From Burkholderiales bacterium (GTDB lineage: Bacteria > Pseudomonadota > Gammaproteobacteria > Burkholderiales > Casimicrobiaceae): 64,000 bases of DNA. Of the stretch, positions 1-9,004 are shown in pieces. The stretch is taken from positions 62,001 to 126,000 of the forward strand of contig JAEUPL010000005.1 in the NCBI GenBank assembly GCA_016790165.1, written 5' to 3'. Both the position numbers and the translations under genes were made by a program. The notes under the pieces were generated by a model that ran no database searches, was not told the DNA's origin, and saw nothing but the letters and a program-made list of their open reading frames with translations. The stretch's first letter is position 1, and every line of letters starts with the position of its first letter.

Positions 1-614
1 TCATGGCCGGCGGGCGCTTGCTGATCGCAGGGGTTGATTGCCTCATTACGCGCTCGGGCTACACCGGCGAGGACGGCTTCGAGATCAGTGTGCCGGCGTC
101 GCAAAGTGAAGCGCTGGCGAAGGCGCTGCTTGCGCAACCAAACGTGCAACCGATTGGCTTGGGCGCACGCGACTCGCTGCGACTCGAAGCGGGCCTGTGT
201 CTGTACGGCCATGATCTTGATACGACCACCACGCCGGTCGAGGCATCACTCACCTGGGCGATGCAGAAGGTACGTCGCACCGGCGGCGAGCGCGCGGGTG
301 GCTTCCCTGGCGCGGGCGTCATCCTTGGCCAGCTTGACAACCCGTCAACCGTCAAACGCAAGCGCGTCGGCCTCAAGCCCGAAGGCCGCGCACCGATTCG
401 TGAAGGCGTGGAGCTGCAGGATGGCGCGCGCAACAAGATCGGTGTAGTCACCAGCGGCGGCTTCGGCCCTACGGTGAACGGCCCGGTGATCATGGCTTAC
501 GTCGATGCAGCGCACGCTGCTGTCGGCACGCAAATTAGCGCGATGCTGCGCGGTACGCCGACGCCGGTGACCGTGGTTGGCATGCCGTTTGCGCCGCATG
601 GATACAAGCGCTGA
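1..614 (+). CDS. gcvT: Aminomethyltransferase (glycine cleavage T protein), C-terminal part
   Basis: The last ~203 codons of GcvT are present; the start lies before the window. T protein takes the aminomethyl group from lipoyl-GcvH, passes the one-carbon unit to tetrahydrofolate and releases ammonia. The family signature SGYTGEDGFEI is near the left edge, followed by GARDSLRLEAGLCLYGHD, and the C-terminal barrel domain ends with PFAPHGYKR. The gcvH gene follows 138 bp downstream on the same strand, with an inverted-repeat element between them. Any glycine riboswitch upstream of the operon would be outside the window. Identification is firm; only the missing N-terminus limits it. Confidence 0.96.
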   Translation, partial: MAGGRLLIAGVDCLITRSGYTGEDGFEISVPASQSEALAKALLAQPNVQPIGLGARDSLRLEAGLCLYGHDLDTTTTPVEASLTWAMQKVRRTGGERAGGFPGAGVILGQLDNPSTVKRKRVGLKPEGRAPIREGVELQDGARNKIGVVTSGGFGPTVNGPVIMAYVDAAHAAVGTQISAMLRGTPTPVTVVGMPFAPHGYKR

Positions 615-623
615 CGCGCTTGA

Positions 624-734
624 GGACGAATGACCAATGACGAATGACGATAACCTGAGATAACCCAGCGACGATTCGAAGGTATTCGGGAGGCGTGCGT
701 TCGCGTTTCGTCACTCGCCCTTCGTCTTTCGTCC
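624..734. repeat. Imperfect inverted-repeat element between gcvT and gcvH
   Basis: Two 26-nt arms at 624-649 and 709-734 are reverse complements at 21 of 26 positions. Each arm is itself built of near-repeats of the type CGAATGAC (left) or TTCGTC (right). The element fills most of the 138-bp gap and could fold into a long stem in the gcvT-gcvH transcript. It ends just before the gcvH ribosome-binding site AAAGGAAA (742-749). It has no T-run typical of a terminator. No second copy was seen in the window. Confidence 0.6.
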
Positions 735-752
735 TTTTTCCAAAGGAAAACC

Positions 753-1118
753 ATGACCACCCGCTACACCGAAGACCACGAATACATCAAGATGGACGGC
801 GACATTGGCACCGTCGGCATCACCCACTTCGCGCAGGACAAACTGGGCGATCTCGTTTATGTTGAGCAGCCGAAAGTAGGCCGCAAGCTCGCGGCGAAAG
901 AAGACGCTGCGATCATTGAATCGGTCAAGGCCGCTGCCGAAGTGAAGTCCCCTGTTGACGGCGAAGTGGTCGAAGTGAACGAAGCGGTGGTCGCCGATCC
1001 GTCGCTGGTGAACACTGATCCCGAAGGCGCTGGCTGGTTCTTCAAGATCAAGGTCAGCGATGCCGGCGCGGTGGCAAAGCTGCATGACGAAACGGCGTAC
1101 AAGGCGATGATTGCGTAG
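753..1118 (+). CDS. gcvH: Glycine cleavage system H protein
   Basis: This 121-residue lipoyl carrier shuttles the aminomethyl intermediate between GcvP, GcvT and the lipoamide dehydrogenase. Its length matches the family (about 125-130). The lipoylated lysine is K59 in ESVKAAAEV, and the C-terminal part has the usual PEGAGWFFKIKV. AAAGGAAA 4-11 nt upstream of the ATG supports the start. It lies between gcvT and gcvP, but a GNAT gene separates it from gcvP, so the textbook gcvTHP order is interrupted. Confidence 0.97.
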   Translation: MTTRYTEDHEYIKMDGDIGTVGITHFAQDKLGDLVYVEQPKVGRKLAAKEDAAIIESVKAAAEVKSPVDGEVVEVNEAVVADPSLVNTDPEGAGWFFKIKVSDAGAVAKLHDETAYKAMIA

Positions 1119-1129
1119 CGATCTCGTCG

Positions 1130-1215
1130 CCCCTGCGTCGGCAGGGGCCGAGCGACTTTGGGTCAGTACACCGCCGCCACGCGAGACACTGGATTCCTGC
1201 CTGCGCAGGAATGAC
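1130..1215. repeat. Two short hairpins; the second is a REP-like palindrome
   Basis: The first hairpin is CCCCTGC-GTCG-GCAGGGG (1130-1147). The second is ATTCCTGC-CTGC-GCAGGAAT (1193-1212), followed by GACGG. On the minus strand the second unit reads as the peptide SFLRRQESS, a signature I associate with dispersed palindromes in many beta- and gammaproteobacterial genomes. Both have perfect stems and no T-run, so they look like repetitive palindromic DNA or mRNA-stabilising stems rather than terminators. The GNAT gene starts 16 bp after the second one. Confidence 0.6.
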
Positions 1216-1230
1216 GGAAGGAAAAACCTA

Positions 1231-1674
1231 GTGACCATTACCGTTCGCCCCCTTACAACCACCGACCGCACGGCCTGGCAGGCGCTCTGGAAGGACTATC
1301 TCGACTTCTACAAGACGTCGCTGCCGCCGGAGCAGTTTGACCTGACGTGGGCGCGCTTTCACGATCCGGCGGAACCGATGTTTGCGCTCGGCGCGTTCGA
1401 GAATGAGGCCATGCTTGGCATCGTGCACTACATCTTTCACCGCTCGTGCTGGACGCCGGGGCCATACGTGTACTTGCAGGACCTCTTCACCGCTGCCGAC
1501 GCCCGCGGCAAAGGCGTGGGACGTGCACTGATCGCGGCGGTGTATGCCGCGGCGAAGGCTGAGGGCGCTTCACGCGTGCATTGGTTGACGCACGAAACGA
1601 ATGCCAAAGCCATGGTGCTTTACAACGACGTCGCCGACCGCAGCGGCTTCCTGCAGTACCGCAAAGTCCTCTGA
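1231..1674 (+). CDS. GNAT family N-acetyltransferase
   Basis: The protein has 147 residues and the GNAT fold: an N-terminal TVRPLTTTD strand and the acetyl-CoA loop signature DARGKGVGRALIAAVYAAA, then HWLTHETNAKAMVLYN, typical of small cytoplasmic acetyltransferases. The GTG at 1231 is chosen because GGAAGGAAAAA lies just upstream; extending further upstream would translate the REP-like palindrome. It sits inside the glycine cleavage gene row between gcvH and gcvP. The substrate cannot be read from the sequence, and a link to glycine metabolism is only positional. Confidence 0.85.
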   Translation: MTITVRPLTTTDRTAWQALWKDYLDFYKTSLPPEQFDLTWARFHDPAEPMFALGAFENEAMLGIVHYIFHRSCWTPGPYVYLQDLFTAADARGKGVGRALIAAVYAAAKAEGASRVHWLTHETNAKAMVLYNDVADRSGFLQYRKVL

Positions 1675-1684
1675 ATATCGAACG

Positions 1685-1700
1685 GCCCGCAGGTGCGGGC
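1685..1700. other. Short perfect hairpin before gcvP
   Basis: GCCCGC-AGGT-GCGGGC lies 10 bp after the GNAT stop codon and 28 bp before the gcvP ATG. It has no following T-run. It could stabilise the upstream transcript or modulate read-through into gcvP. Confidence 0.4.
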
Positions 1701-1728
1701 GATGCCAGTCAACGCCAAGAGAAAAAAC

Positions 1729-4548
1729 ATGTCCGATTTCCTCCCCCGCCACATCGGCCCCAATCGTGAAGAGCAGATGGACATGCTCGCGCAGGTGGAT
1801 GCCACGTCGCTCGAAGACCTCGTCGGCCAGGTGGTGCCGCCGAACCTCATCGGCGGCAAACGTCTCGCACTGCCACAGGCGCAAACTGAGGTTGAGGCAC
1901 TCGTCGAGCTGCGCGGCATTGCCCAGAAGAACCAGATCTTCAAGAGCTTCATCGGGCAGGGCTATGTGGGCACGGTGACGCCCGGGGTCATCCTTCGCAA
2001 CATCCTTGAGAACCCGGCCTGGTATACCGCCTATACGCCGTACCAGCCCGAAATTTCGCAGGGCCGGCTGGAAGCGCTGCTGAACTACCAGACGATGATC
2101 TGCGACCTGACGGGCATGGACATCGCCAACGCCTCACTGCTCGACGAAGGCACGGCGGCAGCGGAAGCGATGACGCTGGCCAGGCGGCAGGCGAAGTCGA
2201 ACAGCAACGTCATCATTGTGGCCGGTGATTGCCATCCGCAAACGATTGAGGTTGTGAAGCAACGCGCCGAGCCACTGGGCATCGAAGTCAAGGTGGGCAT
2301 GGCGCATCAGCTGATGATGGCGGGTGACTACTTCGCCGTGCTCGCGCAATATCCGTCCACCAGCGGGCAGATTCACGATATGGGCCAATACGCCGACTTC
2401 GTGCATGAGAAAGGCGCGCTCTTCATCTGCGCCGCCGATCCGCTGGCACTGGTGCTGCTGAAGGCACCCGGCGAGTGGGGCGCCGACATCGTGATCGGCT
2501 CAACGCAGCGCTTTGGTGTGCCGATGGGTTACGGCGGCCCGCACGCGGCGTACATGGCCGTGCGCGACGCGTACAAGCGCAACATGCCAGGTCGACTGGT
2601 CGGCGTCACCATCGACGCGCAGGGCAAACCGGCGTATCGCCTCACGCTGCAAACCCGCGAGCAACACATCCGCCGCGAGAAAGCTACCAGTAACATCTGC
2701 ACCGCGCAGGTGCTGCTCGCCGTCATGGCCAGCATGTATGCCGTCTATCATGGCCCCGAGGGGCTGCGCCGAATCGCCACGCGTGTGCATGGCCTCGCCA
2801 CCCGTTTCGCCGCCGGACTCGAGGCGATGGGCATCGCCCCCGCTGCCGGCCAATTTTTTGATACCGTCACCTTCAAGCACGACGCCCACGCTGTGATCGT
2901 CAACACGGCTCGCGACGGTGGCATGAACGTGCGCCACTACACAGGCTGGGCTGCGGTTGGCGTGACCTTCGACGAAACACACAGCGACGCGGACGTTGAC
3001 GCGGTGCTGTCCGCCGTCGCGACGGCAACGGGCATCCGCGCACCGCTATCGATCAAAGCCGCACCATCGGCGATTCCTGACGCACTCCAACGCCAGAGTG
3101 CGATCCTCACGCATCCGGTATTCAACACGCACCACAGCGAGACCGAGATGCTGCGCTACCTGCGCCGGCTGGCCGACCGCGATCTCGCGCTTGATCGCAC
3201 GATGATCCCGCTTGGTTCGTGCACGATGAAACTGAACGCCACGACCGAAATGATTCCGGTCACCTGGCCCGAGTTCGGCAACCTGCATCCCTTTGCGCCC
3301 GCCGAGCAGGCGAGGGGCTACTCTGAACTCACGAAGAATCTCGAGGACATGCTCTGCCGCATCACCGGTTTTGACGCCGTGACGTTGCAGCCGAACAGCG
3401 GCGCGCAGGGCGAATATGCCGGCCTGCTGGCTATCCGCGCGTATCACGCCAGCCGCAACGAGGCGCACCGCGACGTCTGCCTCATTCCATCGAGTGCCCA
3501 CGGCACCAACCCGGCCAGCGCTCAAATGTGTGGCATGGAAGTCGTCGTGACCAAGTGCGATGACAACGGCAACGTCGATGTCGCCGATCTGCGTGTCGCG
3601 GCCGAAAAGCATTCCGCAAAACTCGCGGCGCTGATGATCACCTACCCGTCCACGCACGGCGTGTTCGAGGAAGCAATCAAGGAAATTTGCGCCATCGTGC
3701 ACCAGCATGGCGGGCAGGTTTACATGGATGGCGCCAACCTCAATGCGCAGGTGGGCGTCACCTATCCGGCTGAGCTCGGTGCCGACGTCAGCCACATGAA
3801 CCTGCACAAGACGTTCTGCATTCCGCACGGCGGTGGCGGCCCGGGCGTCGGCCCGATTGGCGTGCGGGCGCACCTGGCGCCGTTCCTGCCCGGTCGCGGC
3901 AGGGTGGGCCCGGTCAGCGCAGCGCCGTATGGCAGCGCCAGCATCCTGCCGATCCCGTACGCCTACATCCGCATGATGGGTGCCGATGGCCTGCGCGAGG
4001 CGACGGCGGTGGCGATTCTTAACGCCAACTACATCGCGAAGAAACTCGCGCCGCACTTCCCGATCCTCTACACCGGACACGGCGGTTTTGTGGCGCACGA
4101 GTGCATCGTTGACGTGCGCCCGATCAAGGACGTGTGCGGCATCAGCAACATGGACGTCGCCAAGCGCCTCATGGACTATGGCTTCCATGCGCCCACCGTG
4201 AGCTTCCCGGTGGCCGGCACGCTGATGATCGAGCCGACCGAGAGCGAACCTAAGGCGGAGCTGGATCGTTTCATCGACGCCATGATCGCGATTCGCAACG
4301 AGATCCGCGCGGTCGAAACCGGCGTCTGGCCGAAGGACGACAACCCGCTGGTGAACGCGCCGCACACCACCGAGGTGCTGCTCACCGAAACCTGGAACCA
4401 CGCCTACACCCGCGAGCAGGCAGCCTATCCGCTACCCAGTCTGCGCCAGAACAAATACTGGCCGCCGGTAGGCCGCGTGGATGACGTCTACGGCGACCGC
4501 AACATCATGTGCACCTGCCCGCCGCTCGCGAGCTACGCCGACGCGTAG
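1729..4548 (+). CDS. gcvP: Glycine dehydrogenase (decarboxylating), P protein
   Basis: This 939-residue PLP enzyme decarboxylates glycine and loads the aminomethyl group onto lipoyl-GcvH. It is the single-chain type (E. coli GcvP is about 957 residues), with the two homologous halves fused. The PLP lysine is K694 in [18 protein letters not shown]. Other landmarks are RHIGP at the N-terminus and [12 protein letters not shown] in the second half. The ATG at 1729 is preferred to an in-frame ATG further upstream because it begins [11 protein letters not shown], the usual N-terminus, and has AAGAGA upstream. It is the last gene of the glycine cleavage row. Confidence 0.98.
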   Translation: MSDFLPRHIGPNREEQMDMLAQVDATSLEDLVGQVVPPNLIGGKRLALPQAQTEVEALVELRGIAQKNQIFKSFIGQGYVGTVTPGVILRNILENPAWYTAYTPYQPEISQGRLEALLNYQTMICDLTGMDIANASLLDEGTAAAEAMTLARRQAKSNSNVIIVAGDCHPQTIEVVKQRAEPLGIEVKVGMAHQLMMAGDYFAVLAQYPSTSGQIHDMGQYADFVHEKGALFICAADPLALVLLKAPGEWGADIVIGSTQRFGVPMGYGGPHAAYMAVRDAYKRNMPGRLVGVTIDAQGKPAYRLTLQTREQHIRREKATSNICTAQVLLAVMASMYAVYHGPEGLRRIATRVHGLATRFAAGLEAMGIAPAAGQFFDTVTFKHDAHAVIVNTARDGGMNVRHYTGWAAVGVTFDETHSDADVDAVLSAVATATGIRAPLSIKAAPSAIPDALQRQSAILTHPVFNTHHSETEMLRYLRRLADRDLALDRTMIPLGSCTMKLNATTEMIPVTWPEFGNLHPFAPAEQARGYSELTKNLEDMLCRITGFDAVTLQPNSGAQGEYAGLLAIRAYHASRNEAHRDVCLIPSSAHGTNPASAQMCGMEVVVTKCDDNGNVDVADLRVAAEKHSAKLAALMITYPSTHGVFEEAIKEICAIVHQHGGQVYMDGANLNAQVGVTYPAELGADVSHMNLHKTFCIPHGGGGPGVGPIGVRAHLAPFLPGRGRVGPVSAAPYGSASILPIPYAYIRMMGADGLREATAVAILNANYIAKKLAPHFPILYTGHGGFVAHECIVDVRPIKDVCGISNMDVAKRLMDYGFHAPTVSFPVAGTLMIEPTESEPKAELDRFIDAMIAIRNEIRAVETGVWPKDDNPLVNAPHTTEVLLTETWNHAYTREQAAYPLPSLRQNKYWPPVGRVDDVYGDRNIMCTCPPLASYADA

Positions 4549-4569
4549 AACACTGCCGCCCTGCGCGAC

Positions 4570-4697
4570 CGATACGGCTTTTCAGCAAAAGCGACTGTCG
4601 CACGGTCGTTAGCGGGCGAAAAGTAGTCCAGTCGACTTGTACGCAAATACGGCCGCAACGACCGCCCGGCGGTCGTTGGCGCTGCAAAGCCGTATCG
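4570..4697. repeat. GGCTTTT/AGTCGACT intergenic repeat, copy A
   Basis: This 128-bp element is bounded by a perfect 12-bp inverted repeat, CGATACGGCTTT (4570-4581) and AAAGCCGTATCG (4686-4697). The palindrome AGTCGACT lies near the centre at 4630-4637, and GGTCGTT occurs twice inside. It fills the gap between the convergent genes gcvP and DUF1415. Four related elements occur elsewhere in the window with nearly the same length. Confidence 0.8.
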
Positions 4698-4709
4698 ACG
4701 ACGTGACGG

Positions 4710-5273
4710 TCAGTCCGCGGGCGCGTCCACCTTGAGCGCCGCCCACCCGTCGTGTCCGAGTTTTTCCAGCGTTTCGATGTTGCGCTCGGCAATCTCCATC
4801 TCGTCGGGGAAGGCGGCGACCGCGCGCTCGACGCTGTCCTCGCGCAGCAGATGCAATGTCGGGTACGGTGCGCGATTGGTGTAGTTGCTGATGTCGTCGG
4901 CGTCGGTGCCGGCGAACTGGAACTTCGGATGAAAGCTCGCCACCTGCAGGATGCCGTCGAGCTCAAGCTCATCGACGAGCCCGTCGGCCACGTCGATGAA
5001 ATCGTTGAAGTCCAGAAAGTCCGCGAACGCGTTCGGCAGGATCAGCAGCGTCGTGTCGACCGCCTCTGCGCTGGCCTCGGCGAGCCATTCCAGTTCACGG
5101 TGCAATTCGTCTGCGACGGCTTCCGGTGTCGTCGCGGCACTCACCACATAGCGAATCTGGTTCTTGCTGAACACCGCCTTGGCAAACGGGCACAGATTGA
5201 GCCCGATCACGGCAAGCTCAATCCAGCGTTTGGTGGCGACGATTTCAGGGCGTTCGGTGTCAGTCGATGTCAT
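4710..5273 (-). CDS. DUF1415 family protein
   Basis: This 187-residue soluble protein matches my memory of the DUF1415 family: KRWIELAVIGLNLCPFAK at the N-terminus with its conserved cysteine, then LLILPNAF, FHPKFQFAG, and NRAPYPTLHLLREDSV. No biochemical function is known to me. The ATG at 5273 is chosen over a longer reading because the family begins near this point and the upstream residues are low in conservation. It is divergent from amn, with 94 bp between the start codons. Confidence 0.85.
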   Translation of the reverse strand: MTSTDTERPEIVATKRWIELAVIGLNLCPFAKAVFSKNQIRYVVSAATTPEAVADELHRELEWLAEASAEAVDTTLLILPNAFADFLDFNDFIDVADGLVDELELDGILQVASFHPKFQFAGTDADDISNYTNRAPYPTLHLLREDSVERAVAAFPDEMEIAERNIETLEKLGHDGWAALKVDAPAD

Positions 5274-5367
5274 GCGTCGGGGCCGCTGCTGCGCAACGCG
5301 CAGTCGCGGAAATATCGGGAATAGACGAAATCTATCGCGAACGGGTGATTGCTGTGCAAAATACGTG

Positions 5368-6900
5368 ATGGACAAGAACAAACATAATTCCACCCACACT
5401 GCTGCTGCCACCCATGCAGCGCCCTTTCTCGCTCCGCTCCAGTTTGACGACGCCGCATTGGCGCTCGCTCAGGTGCGGCGAATCTACGACGCGTCGATTG
5501 CGCACCTGCGCAACAGTATGCACCGCTTCGTCGCGGGTGAAGAGGTTGGCAATCACGTGCGCGCCTGCTACCCCTTCGTGCGCGTGCACACACGCACCAG
5601 CGCGCGCGCCGACTCGCGGCTCTCGTACGGCTTCGTGCACGGCCCCGGTGTCTACGAGACCACGCTGACACGGCCCGATCTGTACAGCGCCTACTACCTG
5701 GAACAGTTTCGCCTGCTGCTGAAGAACCACGGCACCACGATCGAGGTCGGCACCAGCGCGCAGCCCATTCCGGTGCACTTCTCGTTCGCCGAAAACGATC
5801 ACGTCGAAGGCAACCTGAGCGCTGAGCGCCGGCAACTGATGCGCGACGTGTTCGACCTGCCCGATCTCTCGGTCATGGACGACGGCATCGCCAACGGCAC
5901 CTACGAACCGCCGCATGGCGCGCACCAGCCGCTGTCGCTGTTCACCGGGCCGCGCGTCGACTACTCGCTGCACCGCCTGCGCCACTACACCGGCACGCTG
6001 CCCGAGTGGTTCCAGAACTTCGTGCTGTTCACCAACTACCAGTTCTATATCGACGAATTCGTCCGCATCGGCCATGAGTTGATGAACGACCCGAACAGCG
6101 AATACATCGCCTTCGTCGAGCCGGGCAATGTGGTCACGCGTCGCAAAGGACTGCCGGCTGAAGCCATTGATGCACTGGGCGCCCCACCGCCACGCCTGCC
6201 GCAAATGCCGGGTTATCACCTGCTGCGCGCCGATCACTCCGGCATCACCATGGTGAACATCGGTGTCGGCCCGGCGAACGCCAAGACCATCACCGATCAC
6301 ATTGCCGTGCTGCGCCCGCATGCATGGCTCATGCTCGGCCATTGCGCCGGTCTGCGCAACACGCAGGCGCTGGGCGACTACGTGCTCGCCCATGGCTACG
6401 TGCGCGAGGACCACGTGCTCGATGAGGAGCTGCCGCTGTGGGTGCCGATTCCGGCGCTGGCTGAAGTGCAGGTGGCGCTGGAGACGGCCGTCGCTGACGT
6501 GACCAGGCTCAAGGGCTACGAATTAAAACGCGTGCTGCGCACGGGCACAGTCGCCAGCACCGACAATCGCAACTGGGAGCTGCTGCCTTCGCGTGGCGCC
6601 GCCACCTCGCCCGAGTTGCGTTTCTCGCAGAGCCGCGCGATCGCACTGGACATGGAGAGCGCTACTATCGCCGCCAACGGCTTCCGCTTCCGTGTCCCCT
6701 ACGGCACGCTGCTTTGCGTCAGCGACAAGCCACTGCACGGCGAAATCAAACTGCCAGGCATGGCCAATCACTTTTACCGTGAGCGTGTGAACCAGCACTT
6801 GCTGATCGGCATCCGCGCAATCGAGCTGATGCGGGAGGCGGGTGCGCATCACCTGCACAGCCGCAAGCTGCGGAGCTTCGCGGAGGTGGCGTTTCAGTAA
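5368..6900 (+). CDS. amn: AMP nucleosidase
   Basis: The enzyme hydrolyses AMP to adenine and ribose 5-phosphate and so lowers the adenylate pool. At 510 residues it is slightly longer than E. coli Amn (484) owing to an N-terminal tail. The Amn-specific N-terminal domain is followed by a nucleoside-phosphorylase-like domain carrying NIGVGPANAKTITDHIAVL, HCAGLRNTQALGDYVLAH and REDHVLDEELP, all strongly conserved. The ATG at 5368 is the first plausible start after the divergent DUF1415 gene; upstream in-frame codons run into that gene. Confidence 0.95.
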   Translation: MDKNKHNSTHTAAATHAAPFLAPLQFDDAALALAQVRRIYDASIAHLRNSMHRFVAGEEVGNHVRACYPFVRVHTRTSARADSRLSYGFVHGPGVYETTLTRPDLYSAYYLEQFRLLLKNHGTTIEVGTSAQPIPVHFSFAENDHVEGNLSAERRQLMRDVFDLPDLSVMDDGIANGTYEPPHGAHQPLSLFTGPRVDYSLHRLRHYTGTLPEWFQNFVLFTNYQFYIDEFVRIGHELMNDPNSEYIAFVEPGNVVTRRKGLPAEAIDALGAPPPRLPQMPGYHLLRADHSGITMVNIGVGPANAKTITDHIAVLRPHAWLMLGHCAGLRNTQALGDYVLAHGYVREDHVLDEELPLWVPIPALAEVQVALETAVADVTRLKGYELKRVLRTGTVASTDNRNWELLPSRGAATSPELRFSQSRAIALDMESATIAANGFRFRVPYGTLLCVSDKPLHGEIKLPGMANHFYRERVNQHLLIGIRAIELMREAGAHHLHSRKLRSFAEVAFQ

Positions 6901-7057
6901 CGTTCACGGGCGGCGCGCAGTCATCTGCTTGCCCTCCGGGGTCCGCGCGATCGCAACGGCCGGTCACCTTTGTTCCGACGGGTGCACCTCGCGCAGCAGT
7001 CTCCACGTTGCTGCACCGTGCGAAGCGCGGCAAAAGAACCGCGGACGCTCGCCATAC

Positions 7058-7957
7058 TCACACAAACAACCGCGGCCAGTTGCCAAAGCGCGCGACATAG
7101 TCCGCAGCCACACCCGCGAAAACGGCAAGGCCGAACCAATTGTTGCCCCGGAATGCGGCGAAGCATTTCATGCGGTCGCGGCCGCGGATGAGCCAGAGGT
7201 GATAAAGCGCGATCAGGGCGGCGACGCCGAGACCTGCGTAGTACCACGGGCCGGATTCGACGTCGTTGGCGACGAACAGCATGCCAACGATGAACAGCGC
7301 GTAACAAAGCGCAATCACCCACACGTCAAAGCGGCCGAAAAAGATCGCCGATGTGCGAATGCCCAGCTTCAAGTCGTCGTCGCGATCCACCATCGCGTAT
7401 TCGGTGTCGAACGCCATGACCCAAAAGAAATTGGCGGCGACCAGGTACCACGCGACGGCTGGCACGCGACCGTCGATCACTGCGAACGCCATGGGGATGC
7501 CCATGCTGAATGCGATCCCGAGGATCGCCTGCGGAACCGCGAAAAAGCGTTTGGTAAACGGATAGATTGCCGCGATGATGAGCGCGGGGATCGCCCACAG
7601 CCGCCCAGGCCAGTTGAGCGGGATGAGGAGGCAGGCCGCGAGCAGCACGCACACGGCGCCCACGGCAAGCGCCTCGCGGCCGCTAATTTCGCCAGCTGCC
7701 AACGGCCGCTGCGCCGTGCGTTTGACGGCACCGTCGAAGTCGCGATCCGCCCAATCGTTGATGGCACAACCCGCCGAGCGCATGAGGATGGTGCCCACTA
7801 CGAAGATGAGCACCAGTCGCACGTCCGGCTCGCCGCTGGCGGCAATCCACAGCCCCCACAGCGTGGGCCACATGAGCAGCATGAAGCCCACGGGTTTGTC
7901 CAGGCGGATCAGGCGCTCGTAGATGTCGAGTTTGTTGCGGATATCGGCAAACGTCAT
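7058..7957 (-). CDS. ubiA: 4-hydroxybenzoate polyprenyltransferase
   Basis: This 299-residue inner-membrane prenyltransferase attaches the polyprenyl tail to 4-hydroxybenzoate in ubiquinone synthesis. The first Asp-rich motif is NDWADRDFD and the second is DTEYAMVDRDDDLKLG, both in the usual loops, with hydrophobic helices between. The N-terminus YERLIRLDKPVGFMLLMWPT is typical of UbiA. The upstream SDR gene ends 10 bp before it on the same strand, so the two are probably cotranscribed. The 157 bp between it and amn shows nothing I recognise. Confidence 0.96.
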   Translation of the reverse strand: MTFADIRNKLDIYERLIRLDKPVGFMLLMWPTLWGLWIAASGEPDVRLVLIFVVGTILMRSAGCAINDWADRDFDGAVKRTAQRPLAAGEISGREALAVGAVCVLLAACLLIPLNWPGRLWAIPALIIAAIYPFTKRFFAVPQAILGIAFSMGIPMAFAVIDGRVPAVAWYLVAANFFWVMAFDTEYAMVDRDDDLKLGIRTSAIFFGRFDVWVIALCYALFIVGMLFVANDVESGPWYYAGLGVAALIALYHLWLIRGRDRMKCFAAFRGNNWFGLAVFAGVAADYVARFGNWPRLFV

Positions 7958-7967
7958 GTCAGGCTCG

Positions 7968-8963
7968 TCATAGCAGGCTCCGCTGCAGTGCGGCGGCAGG
8001 TTTCAGGGGGCGCAGCAGCACGTCGGGGGTGGGCCAGGTCAGACGCAGGCGCAGTTCGCGCTTCAAACGACGGTTGAGGATACGCCGCGATTCGCTCATG
8101 AACGAGTAAAGCATCGGTGAGACCTCGCGCACCAACTGCGCACGCGGCAGCCGGCGCGGTGCGGGCAGGCCAACCGCGCGCGCCACCCGATCGAAATAGT
8201 CGCCCATGCGCCACTGCGCATCATCCACCACGTTGTAGCTGCGCTGGCTGGCGCCGCGAAACAGCGCGAACCAGATGGCGCGCGCGAGATCGTCGGCATG
8301 AATGTGGTTGCTGAACACATCGTCTTCAACGACGAGAGCAGGCGTGCCGGCGCGCAAGCGCTCCACGGGCAGGCGCTCGGCGGCATAGATGCCGGGCGCG
8401 CGCAGAATCGCGCTGCGCCGACCCGGAGCGCCGCGCAGCCGCTGCTCGGCTGCCACACGTCGCTGCGCGCGCGCGCTGGTGGGGCGCAAGCGCCGCGTCT
8501 CGTCGATCACTTCGCCGGCACAGTCACCGTAGACGCCCGTGGTGCTAACGTAGACCGAGTGCAACGGGCGCGCGGCGCGACGTGGGTGTCGTGGTACGTC
8601 CCGGTGCGACGGCGGACGCGCGCGCGCGACGCTCGCAGCCAGCCAGCGGCGCACACGTGGGTCGTCTCGCCCCTCGCCCGGCGGTGGTGCGAGCAGCACA
8701 CAAGCCGCACTGCTACGCGCCAGGGCGCCCGCACGGCGCAGGCTGGGCCGGAAATCGAGGTCGCCATCGATCGGTAAAATGCCTATTTGACGCAACGCTT
8801 CGACGCGTTCCGTCGTCCGCGCCAGACCGATCCAGCGCACCCGATCTGCCAGGCCGATCTGCGTGACCAGCCGGCGCGCCACATCACCGCTGCCAACGAT
8901 CAGCACCGTCAGTTTGCGCGGGCGAGCGGTTCGCCGCGATTTCAACTGCTTTTGTTTACTCAC
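7968..8963 (-). CDS. NAD(P)-dependent epimerase/dehydratase-like SDR protein
   Basis: This 331-residue protein has a Rossmann nucleotide loop VLIVGSGDVARRLV near residue 20 and the active-site stretch YVSTTGVYGD, as in the YeeZ/WcaG-type atypical SDRs. Later NHIHADDLARAIWFAL is typical of extended SDR folds. The middle part is unusually rich in Arg, Ala and Pro. It starts the operon that continues into ubiA. The substrate is unknown, and the very basic N-terminus (MSKQKQLKSRRTARPRK) may mean a later start is used. Confidence 0.82.
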   Translation of the reverse strand: MSKQKQLKSRRTARPRKLTVLIVGSGDVARRLVTQIGLADRVRWIGLARTTERVEALRQIGILPIDGDLDFRPSLRRAGALARSSAACVLLAPPPGEGRDDPRVRRWLAASVARARPPSHRDVPRHPRRAARPLHSVYVSTTGVYGDCAGEVIDETRRLRPTSARAQRRVAAEQRLRGAPGRRSAILRAPGIYAAERLPVERLRAGTPALVVEDDVFSNHIHADDLARAIWFALFRGASQRSYNVVDDAQWRMGDYFDRVARAVGLPAPRRLPRAQLVREVSPMLYSFMSESRRILNRRLKRELRLRLTWPTPDVLLRPLKPAAALQRSLL

Positions 8964-9004
8964 TTCAGTACGACGCTTACCTGATCTGTAGAACGCGATC
9001 CACC

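Noticed and set aside
1130-1147. Rho-independent terminator after gcvH
   Set aside because: The stem is perfect, but there is no T-run; classed as a palindromic repeat instead.
3046-4401. 451-codon open frame on the minus strand opposite gcvP
   Set aside because: It is antisense to conserved GcvP sequence, has no family motif, and long antisense frames are expected in GC-rich DNA.
5332-6414. 360-codon minus-strand frame opposite amn
   Set aside because: It shows no recognisable domain and mirrors conserved Amn codons.
6842-8077. 411-codon plus-strand frame opposite ubiA
   Set aside because: Composition is His/Arg/Asp-rich without motifs; ubiA on the other strand is certain.
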